NCBI GenBank assembly: GCA_035282865.1
Contig: DATEVB010000217.1
Location: forward strand, 1 to 11,288
From: UBA4744 sp035282865
GTDB lineage: Bacteria > Actinomycetota > Acidimicrobiia > Spongiisociales > UBA4744
DNA: 11,288 nucleotides
Reading direction: 5' to 3'
Below are positions 6,397 to 11,288 of this stretch, in pieces. The first letter of the stretch is position 1, and every line of letters begins with the position of its first letter. The position numbers were made by a program, and so were the translations under genes. The notes beneath the pieces were generated by a model. That model made no database searches. It saw only the letters and a list, made by a program, of their open reading frames with translations, and was not told where the DNA came from.

Positions 6397-7166
6397 CCCA
6401 CCGCCACCCCGTGGGAGCGTGCCTCGATCAGCACCGGCCTGCCGTCATGTTGCAGCTGGTCCTCGGTGACAGGAAGCGCCGACAAGGTAACCGCGTGCTC
6501 CAACGACAAGCGCCACAACAGCTCATCCATGCGTTGCAGCTCGTCCCACGGCGACTCCATCTCCCGCAACACAACCAACAGATCGATGTCGGACTCCGGC
6601 CCGGCCTCACCCCGAGCCTGCGATCCATACAACACCACCCGCACCAGCCGATCTCCGTATAGTTCACGCAACCCAGCCGCGGCTAGCTCGGCGACACGTA
6701 ACGCACCCACCGGGCCGACCCACTTGGGCTCCTCACCCAAATCGGCCAGCGCTCTACCTGCCGCTTCTCCAGAAACCAGATGCTGGTCGACCAGCCAGTC
6801 GATGGCCCGGCGCCGCATCCGCCGATCGTGGAAAGCAAACCACTCCTGGCGCAACTCTGGGTAGTCCAACAAGGTGTCCTTGAACCGACGAAACGCACCG
6901 CGGCCCTCCAGGGCGCGAGTCAGCAAGTCGCAGGCCCGAGCATCACCTACCAGAGCGGTGAAATCCCCCATGTCCTGATAGGCAGCACGGGAATCACCCG
7001 CATCCACGAACACCAGACGGCGCGACTCGAACTCCTCGGGGTCGTTATCGACGGAGCAGAACTCCACCAAACCCGTCACCGGATCAAGCCACCACGACGA
7101 ATCGTACGAATGGTCCTCGAGCGCCTCGGCCAGCGCGTCAAGGTCGACAGACGAAAGATCGAGCAT
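6393..7166 (-). CDS. UPF0158-MNT nucleotidyltransferase fusion, putative antitoxin
   Basis: A 257-aa protein in two parts. Residues 1-133 resemble UPF0158: an acidic start (DLDALAEALED), SSWWLDPVTG (23-32), and the diagnostic GRGAFRRFKD (88-97) followed by WFAFHDRR (109-116). Residues about 155-257 are a minimal nucleotidyltransferase of the NTP_transf_2 / Pol-beta type: YGSQARGE then SDIDLLVVL (180-200), a GS-x10-D-x-D motif with G181, S182, D193 and D195. The region of the third carboxylate reads HAVTLSALPV (224-233) with no Asp, so catalysis is uncertain. The start ATG (complement of 7164-7166) has AAGGAG at a good distance. The open frame extends further upstream (to 7289), but that part is not family-like. 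It is the first gene of a two-gene operon with the HEPN gene and probably its antitoxin or modifier. Confidence 0.87.
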   Translation of the reverse strand: MLDLSSVDLDALAEALEDHSYDSSWWLDPVTGLVEFCSVDNDPEEFESRRLVFVDAGDSRAAYQDMGDFTALVGDARACDLLTRALEGRGAFRRFKDTLLDYPELRQEWFAFHDRRMRRRAIDWLVDQHLVSGEAAGRALADLGEEPKWVGPVGALRVAELAAAGLRELYGDRLVRVVLYGSQARGEAGPESDIDLLVVLREMESPWDELQRMDELLWRLSLEHAVTLSALPVTEDQLQHDGRPVLIEARSHGVAVG

Positions 7167-7593
7167 CGTTATCTCCTTCATCCCGCTCGACATCAGCAGC
7201 ATACCCCAACACCATCGGAGGTTGTGGGAGCCGATCGCCAACACGGAAACGCCCGCTGTAACCGAGCACGTAGTGACGATCCAACGCACTTGGGGGGAAG
7301 CTCGTTCAGGCCCGAGAATCCCTGTTCTGGCTCGCAGGGAGCGGATAGGCAGGTTTGGCGATTCGTGCGAGTGACGATGAGCTCGGCTGTGTTCCTCGTT
7401 CTCGCGGCTACCAGTGGCAGGCCCGCCCTAGTGGTGGTTGTGGGTGGTCGCCGCTTTCCGTGACTGGGTGGCATGTGCTCTGGTCGGTCAGTTGTCGTCT
7501 CGCGGAGCCGTTAGTTCGTCAGAAGCCGGGGAGCGGTCAGTGGTGTGGCGTCCGGCTCTGTCGGGGCATGTGCTGCGGGAGTACTATCTGCAC
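7167..7593. promoter_or_regulatory. Divergent promoter region of element B cargo
   Basis: A 427-nt region between the divergent MNT operon (minus) and acyltransferase gene (plus). It holds the ribosome binding site of the MNT gene (complement of 7173-7178). A TATGCT that could serve as -10 on the minus strand lies at 7198-7203, with only a poor -35 at 7221-7226. On the plus strand TACTAT (7582-7587) lies 6 nt before the chosen ATG of the acyltransferase. No other gene, repeat or RNA was recognised. Confidence 0.35.
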
Positions 7594-8751
7594 ATGGCTC
7601 GTGCGGCACGTTTGTGGGTCCCGCAGGTTGCCGAGGACGTCGTTCGTCGTGAGGCTTGGATCGACACCCTACGGGTTGCGGTGATCGTGGGTGTGATCGG
7701 CTCGCATGTCAGTCTGACCTACGCCCTCGATGTCGGGTGGTACTACGCGGAGCGCACCGCCAGCGAGATTGCCAAGGCGGTGCTCGCCGGGGTGTTCTCG
7801 CCGGGCCTGCTGTTCGCCATGGGACTTCTATTCTTCGTGGCAGGGTTGTTCACCCCTCCGGCGTTGGAGCGCAAGGGTGCACATCGCTTCGTTATCGACC
7901 GGCTTCGGCGTCTCGGTATCCCCACGGCCGCCTATCTTTTCGTCGTCAACCCAGCGATGAATTTTTTCGGCGACCATGCCATGGGCGAGGGAGAGACGGT
8001 TGCCGATTACTTCCGCCGCACCTACTGGGACGACGTTGAGCTCGGTGTGGCGTGGTTCATGGCCGCTCTTCTGGCGTTCTCGTTGGTCTACGTCGCCTGG
8101 CGGTCGCGGCATCCCGTCCAGTCTGAGCGTCTCGCGCCGTTGCGTAGAAGCGATCTGGTGAAGGTGGGCGTGTTCATCGCTGTGGCGTCGTTCGTCGTGC
8201 GCCTAGAGTTCCCGGTCCTCGGCGGGGACGAGGCGTTGGGGCTGAACCTGTGGGAGTACCCGCAGATGTCGGCCCTATTCGCACTGGGTGTCATCGCCCA
8301 GGAGCGGGGTTGGCTGACCGACGGCCTTTCACCACAGTTGCGACGCACGTGCGGGTGGGCGGCCGCCTTCGGATTTCTGCTCGCCATTCTCGCCGGTGTT
8401 GGGATCACCATCACAGACAACCCGGATCCGTTCCTCGGGGGTTTGAGGTTCGAGGCGATGCTGATCCCACTGATCGAAGCTACGCTGGCGTTGGGTATGT
8501 CGCTGTGGGCCATCGACTGGTTCCGGCGGCGAGGGAACCGTGGAGGTCCGCTTTTGAGTAGTCTCGGGGGAGCGTCGTTCGCGGCGTATCTCGTTCATGC
8601 CACGATCACGATCCTGCTGGCCATAGCTCTCCGTCAGGTCGGGGTCCCGGCCGAGCTGAAGTTCCTTATCGTCTTCGGCCTCGGTGTCGCCGCGTCATTC
8701 GGCCTCGGATGGCTCTTCACTGGTTCACGGGTGGCGGGGCGGATCCTCTGA
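7594..8751 (+). CDS. Acyltransferase 3 family integral membrane protein
   Basis: A 385-aa membrane protein with about ten hydrophobic segments, of the acyltransferase 3 family that transfers acyl groups to sugars, polysaccharides or lipids at the membrane. Family marks: an early WIDTLRVAVIVGVIGSH block (residues 22-38, with the expected His38), FFVAGLFTPPAL (80-91), RFVIDRLRRLGIP (98-110), and a late SLGGASFAAYLVHATITI segment. The open frame reaches back to 7438, but the ATG at 7594 is chosen because the family homology begins soon after it. There is no Shine-Dalgarno at good spacing. TACTAT lies 6 nt upstream, so a leaderless transcript is possible. The substrate cannot be told. It is cargo of element B, divergent from the HEPN/MNT operon and in the same direction as the integrase remnant 36 nt downstream. 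Confidence 0.85.
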   Translation: MARAARLWVPQVAEDVVRREAWIDTLRVAVIVGVIGSHVSLTYALDVGWYYAERTASEIAKAVLAGVFSPGLLFAMGLLFFVAGLFTPPALERKGAHRFVIDRLRRLGIPTAAYLFVVNPAMNFFGDHAMGEGETVADYFRRTYWDDVELGVAWFMAALLAFSLVYVAWRSRHPVQSERLAPLRRSDLVKVGVFIAVASFVVRLEFPVLGGDEALGLNLWEYPQMSALFALGVIAQERGWLTDGLSPQLRRTCGWAAAFGFLLAILAGVGITITDNPDPFLGGLRFEAMLIPLIEATLALGMSLWAIDWFRRRGNRGGPLLSSLGGASFAAYLVHATITILLAIALRQVGVPAELKFLIVFGLGVAASFGLGWLFTGSRVAGRIL

Positions 8752-8787
8752 GACCACGGCCAGCTTCAGTTCACGTTTGCCCGATAG

Positions 8788-9234
8788 CGCATAACGCGCG
8801 CAGACGAGCGCGGAGATCAGCCAATAACCCTGACCCGCCACCTCGGACAACACCCCCCGGTCGATCAGATGATCTGGACCACCGACCAGGGCGGGTTCCT
8901 GCGACGGGGTTCCTTCGGGAGGATCTGGCGGCGAGCAGTGGTCGAGTCGGTGGGCGCCCCATGCTGGATCCATGACCTGCGCCACACCCACGCCTCCTGG
9001 CTGATCGCCGCCGGTGAACACCCCAAAGCCATCCAAACCAGGCTCGGGCACTCCTCGATCCAGGTAACCATCGACCGCTACGGGCACCTGATGGACGGAC
9101 TCGACGACCAAACCGCCGACCGTCTCGACGCCATCGCCCAATCAGTTCGTGGCCCAGGCGTGGCCCAAGACCCTTCACCGACTGATCTCCAGTCGCGCAG
9201 AAACTCCCGCTGGGAGCAGGGTTTCGCGTCGTAG
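8788..9234 (+). pseudogene. 5'-truncated tyrosine recombinase (integrase), element B
   Basis: The C-terminal 148 codons of a phage-type integrase. After an in-frame stop at 8785-8787 the frame reads ...PITLTRHLGQHPPVDQ, then MIWTTDQGGFLRRGSF, typical of the segment before the second half of the catalytic domain. Catalytic residues present: HDLRH (His at 8971-8973, Arg at 8980-8982), LGH (His at 9049-9051) and the nucleophile Tyr in TIDRYGHL (9079-9081). The N-terminal arm- and core-binding domains, the first catalytic Arg and the beta-strand Lys are absent. What precedes it is the acyltransferase gene, so the 5' half was probably lost in a deletion or cargo insertion. An ATG at 8869 could yield a 121-aa fragment, but it could not recombine alone. 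The TAG stop overlaps the 3' end of the opposing tRNA-Glu by 3 nt. Confidence 0.85.
9149..9170 (+). repeat. Two 11-bp iterons in the integrase 3' end (right arm)
   Basis: GTGGCCCAGGC (9149-9159) directly followed by GTGGCCCAAGA (9160-9170). This matches two of the three iterons at 5842-5863 on the left arm (one difference over 22 nt). It lies inside the integrase reading frame, 35 nt from the att core. The decayed integrase of element A has a degenerate pair at the same place (5587-5608). Confidence 0.65.
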
Positions 9235-9277
9235 CCCCGACCAGATTCGAACTGGCGTTACCGGCTTGAGAGGCCGG
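9206..9277 (-). repeat. att core copy 3, within the intact tRNA-Glu gene
   Basis: Direct repeat of 5644-5715 (71 of 72). Identity stops abruptly at 9277, in the 5' strand of the anticodon stem, so recombination at or near the anticodon arm (9261-9277, CCGGC-loop-GCCGG) is implied. This is the common anticodon-loop sublocation of tRNA integration sites. Confidence 0.9.
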
Positions 9278-9304
9278 CGTCCTAGGCCTCTAGACGACGG
9301 GGCC
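9232..9304 (-). tRNA. tRNA-Glu (anticodon CUC)
   Basis: 73 nt on the minus strand. Acceptor GGCCCCG pairs with CGGGGCU (G1-U72 wobble, as seen in other actinobacterial tRNA-Glu), with discriminator A. The anticodon stem is CCGGC/GCCGG with loop CUCUCAA giving CUC, and the T arm is CCAG-UUCGAAU-CUGG. CCA is not encoded. Its 3' half is duplicated at the two att copies to the left, so this gene is the integration target. A terminator-like stem follows within the repeated flank. Confidence 0.95.
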
Positions 9305-9325
9305 GCGGCGGCGCGAACCGCCCGG

Positions 9326-9397
9326 CTCGGGGGGAAGGACTCGAACCCTCAATGACAGGACCAGAACCTGCTGTGTTACCAATTACACCACCCCCGA
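9326..9397 (-). tRNA. tRNA-Gln (anticodon CUG)
   Basis: 72 nt on the minus strand. Acceptor UCGGGGG pairs with CCCCCGA, with discriminator G. The anticodon loop UUCUGGU gives CUG, and the T loop UUCGAGU is flanked by GAGGG/CCUUC (one GU pair). It ends 21 nt before tRNA-Glu, so the two are almost surely co-transcribed, Gln first. Confidence 0.95.
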
Positions 9398-9400
9398 ATG

Positions 9401-9422
9401 GGCCTTTACGGTACCGAAGGCC
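9401..9422 (-). promoter_or_regulatory. Inverted repeat between dppC and the tRNA pair; possible tRNA promoter
   Basis: GGCCTT / AAGGCC arms with an inner CGGTACCG palindrome form a hairpin just 4 nt before tRNA-Gln and 32 nt after the dppC stop. It may be the terminator of the permease operon. On the minus strand a TTGCGT - 17 nt - TACCGT arrangement runs through the same place and could be the tRNA promoter. The two readings compete. Confidence 0.35.
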
Positions 9423-9453
9423 TCATACCTACGCAAACCACCCCCCGAACGAC

Positions 9454-10404
9454 TTACCGTCGCCGGATTGCCTTGAAACGAGGATCGGCGACCTCCCGCA
9501 ACCCAACCGAAACCAGATAGAAGGCGGCCGCAAACAACGACAGAGCAACGGCGGGAACGATCAACGCATTCCACGGTATTCGCGCTCCAAAATTCGCTCC
9601 AAACTCGATCGCGTAGTAGACCATCGTCCCCCAGTTGACCAGTGACCGGGTCTGACCCAGGAACGCCGCAAAACCGTCCGCAACCACCGCCCCGACCACC
9701 GCCAACATCATGTACAGGGCCGCCAGCGGGAACAGGTGTGGCAACAAGTGACGGAAGATGATGTGCCGCCCCCGTCCGCCCGCCACCCGGGTCGCATCAA
9801 CGAACGGCTGTGCCATCACCTTGAGCGCCTGGCTACGGAGCACAATGGCGCCTGCCCCCAGACCGGTGATGATGCCGTAGATGAACCCGAACTTGAGCGG
9901 GCCTAGATCGATCAGGTTCCCGGTGCCCAGGATCAGGAGAAAGATCGGGGCGGGCAGGAGCAGGAAGGCGTCCGAGACGTGGGCAAGGCTGAAATCGATC
10001 CAGCCCCGGTAGTAGCCGCCGACCGCCCCGATGATCACAGCCACGACGGCGGTGGTGAGAGCAGCGGTCATGGCGAGCATCCAGGTCGACCCGCTGGACG
10101 CAAGCAGCATGGAGAGCACATCCCGCCCGAGGTTGTCGGTGCCCAACAGGTGCCGAGCGGACGGACCGGCCGGATGGAGGATCGTGGGGTCGAATCCGGT
10201 GAGCGGGTTGTACACGGAGGCCGACCAGAAGTACTTCATGAGAATCGGATGGCTGATGGCCATCAGGCCGAAGAGGACTATGAGAGCCACCCCGGCCACT
10301 GCCAGCCGGTTGTGGGAGAACTCCCGCCAGAAGATGTAGGAGCCGCGAGCAATGGCCCGGAGACGGAGCCGCACCCCCCCGAGCCGCACAGTCTGGCGGT
10401 TCAT
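9454..10404 (-). CDS. dppC: Peptide-type ABC transporter permease, DppC/OppC-like
   Basis: A 316-aa inner-membrane permease of the dipeptide/oligopeptide/nickel ABC uptake family. After a cytoplasmic N-terminus, REFSHNRLAVAGVALIVLF (28-46) is the usual OppC N-terminal membrane segment. HLLGTDNLGRDVLSMLL (85-101) is the family signature, and the ATPase-contact (EAA) loop reads VDATRVAGGRGRHIIFRHLLP (202-222). It ends VADPRFKAIRRR, as typical. The start ATG overlaps the stop of the upstream permease (ATGA), so the pair is translationally coupled and presumably forms a heterodimer. The ligand-binding protein and ATPases are not in the window. The substrate is not predictable beyond peptide-like. 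Confidence 0.92.
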   Translation of the reverse strand: MNRQTVRLGGVRLRLRAIARGSYIFWREFSHNRLAVAGVALIVLFGLMAISHPILMKYFWSASVYNPLTGFDPTILHPAGPSARHLLGTDNLGRDVLSMLLASSGSTWMLAMTAALTTAVVAVIIGAVGGYYRGWIDFSLAHVSDAFLLLPAPIFLLILGTGNLIDLGPLKFGFIYGIITGLGAGAIVLRSQALKVMAQPFVDATRVAGGRGRHIIFRHLLPHLFPLAALYMMLAVVGAVVADGFAAFLGQTRSLVNWGTMVYYAIEFGANFGARIPWNALIVPAVALSLFAAAFYLVSVGLREVADPRFKAIRRR

Positions 10405-11288
10405 GGAGCGCCGCTTTCGATCCGGATCCTGATCCGAGGGTCGAGCACCGCGGTCAACACCTCCATCACCAGTCGCACCACGATGGTGATGACACCGACC
10501 ACCACCAGCGTGTCCAGCACGACCGGCATATCCTGCGCATCAACGGCGCGAAACAGGAAAGAGCCGATGCCCGGCCATCCGACCGCTCTCTCGATGATCA
10601 CCAGTCCCGTCAGCAGGTACGGCAGGCTCACCGCAAACCGGCTGAGCAGCGGAAGCAACGCGTTGCGGGCGGCATGCCGGTCACGTACTTGACGGTCGGG
10701 GATTCCCTTCGCCCGTGCAACGAGTATGAAGTCGTCGTGCACCACCGATGCCATGGAAGTCTGCATGACCAGCATGAACTCCCCGTAGGAGAGCAGCAGG
10801 AAGGCGAGGATGGCAACGGACGCGTCAAACAGAATGTCGACCGCGTACGGATCGATGTTGCGGTAAACCCACCAGGCGTACGAAACGGCAGCGATGGCGG
10901 CGAAGGCGGGCAGGCTCAGCATCCTCAGTTTTCTTCGCCGGGCAACCCAGGAACCGACCAGGGCGTAGAGGGCGCTCACCACGACCACTGTGGCCGTCAT
11001 GGTCCACATGACCGCTTGTTTCGTCACCGGAGCGACGATCCACAGGTTGCCGCGTGAATCGTCGATCAGCGCGTTGCGGAGATCCCATACCCGGGGTCCC
11101 AGCAACCTGACCAACAGAAAACCCAGGAAGGGAGGAAACAGCGTGTAAGTGGCGATGCCGAGCAACGTGATCCCATCGGATCTCCAGCCGGGGCGCCAAC
11201 CCGTCACCCGGCCTAGCCAACTTCCCAGCAAATAGGCGATGCCGAGGCCGATGACGAAAACGAGGACCGTGGGCGGAATGACAGACTT
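10401..11288 (-). CDS. dppB: Peptide-type ABC transporter permease, DppB/OppB-like (partial)
   Basis: The C-terminal 295 codons of the partner permease; the frame stays open to the right edge, so the N-terminus and first membrane segment lie outside the window. Visible: PPTVLVFVIGLGIAYLLG, an ATPase-contact loop VARAKGIPDRQVRDRHAARN (about 190-209 of the visible part), and ERAVGWPGIGSFLFRAVDAQD, a family-typical block, ending DPRIRIR. Between the second conserved membrane segment and the EAA loop, about residues 85-150 form an extra stretch with two hydrophobic segments (VMWTMTATVVVVSALYALV and LPAFAAIAAVSYAWWVY), which an ordinary DppB does not have. It is upstream of and coupled to dppC. 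Confidence 0.88.
   Translation of the reverse strand, partial: KSVIPPTVLVFVIGLGIAYLLGSWLGRVTGWRPGWRSDGITLLGIATYTLFPPFLGFLLVRLLGPRVWDLRNALIDDSRGNLWIVAPVTKQAVMWTMTATVVVVSALYALVGSWVARRRKLRMLSLPAFAAIAAVSYAWWVYRNIDPYAVDILFDASVAILAFLLLSYGEFMLVMQTSMASVVHDDFILVARAKGIPDRQVRDRHAARNALLPLLSRFAVSLPYLLTGLVIIERAVGWPGIGSFLFRAVDAQDMPVVLDTLVVVGVITIVVRLVMEVLTAVLDPRIRIRIESGAP

Larger units (their letters stand above)
5644..9277. mobile_element. Younger integrative element B at tRNA-Glu
   Basis: A 3.56-kb unit between near-identical direct repeats of the tRNA-Glu 3' half. Contents from left to right: iteron arm (5716-5863), HEPN and UPF0158-MNT genes (minus), acyltransferase 3 (plus), and a 5'-truncated integrase whose end abuts the right repeat. 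The right repeat restores a complete tRNA-Glu gene, as is usual for tRNA-targeting tyrosine-recombinase elements. The integrase lacks its N-terminal half, so the unit could move only if helped in trans. No excisionase, replication or conjugation gene is visible. Confidence 0.75.

Overview
This is a high-GC window of actinobacterial character. The basis is the GC-rich codon use, the style of the tRNA-Glu and tRNA-Gln genes, integrase tails of the RHTHASWLI / GHSSIQVTIDRYGHL type, and a UPF0158 domain. An Acidimicrobiia-like genome is a guess. No gene in the window fixes the taxon.

The main structure is a tRNA-anchored island. A real tRNA-Glu(CUC) gene (9232-9304, minus strand), preceded on its strand by tRNA-Gln(CUG) (9326-9397), is the integration target. 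Its 3' half (anticodon arm to 3' end, plus 26 nt of downstream flank) is repeated at 5644-5715 with 71 of 72 bases identical. A more diverged copy lies at about 287-343. The two outlying copies are each followed on the right by the same kind of arm, ending in tandem 11-bp iterons of the form GTGNCCCARRN. The copy at the tRNA is preceded on the left by a 5'-truncated tyrosine recombinase (8788-9234) with two of the same iterons in its 3' end. Left of the middle copy, in apparently empty DNA, is a second and far more decayed integrase 3' end (about 5225-5672), colinear with the first. I therefore read the window as two related integrative elements stacked in tandem on one tRNA-Glu gene. Element A (about 287-5715, older and decayed) carries a membrane protein and a secreted double-headed 5'-nucleotidase. 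Element B (about 5644-9277, younger) carries a HEPN / UPF0158-nucleotidyltransferase pair and an acyltransferase-3 membrane protein. Neither has a complete integrase in this window.

Layout: 1-103, start of an unknown minus-strand gene; 287-483, decayed att site with arm; 616-1464, multi-pass membrane protein; 1611-5057 (minus), 1148-aa nucleotidase with two catalytic heads and a FIMAH-like insert; 5225-5672, integrase relic; 5644-5863, att site with arm; 6010-7166 (minus), HEPN and UPF0158-MNT fusion, a two-gene toxin-antitoxin-like operon; 7594-8751, acyltransferase 3; 8788-9234, truncated integrase; 9232-9397 (minus), tRNA-Glu and tRNA-Gln; 9454-11288 (minus), oligopeptide-type ABC permeases DppC and DppB (DppB cut by the window edge). 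The permease operon and the tRNAs are presumably ancestral chromosome, and the DNA to their left is accreted.
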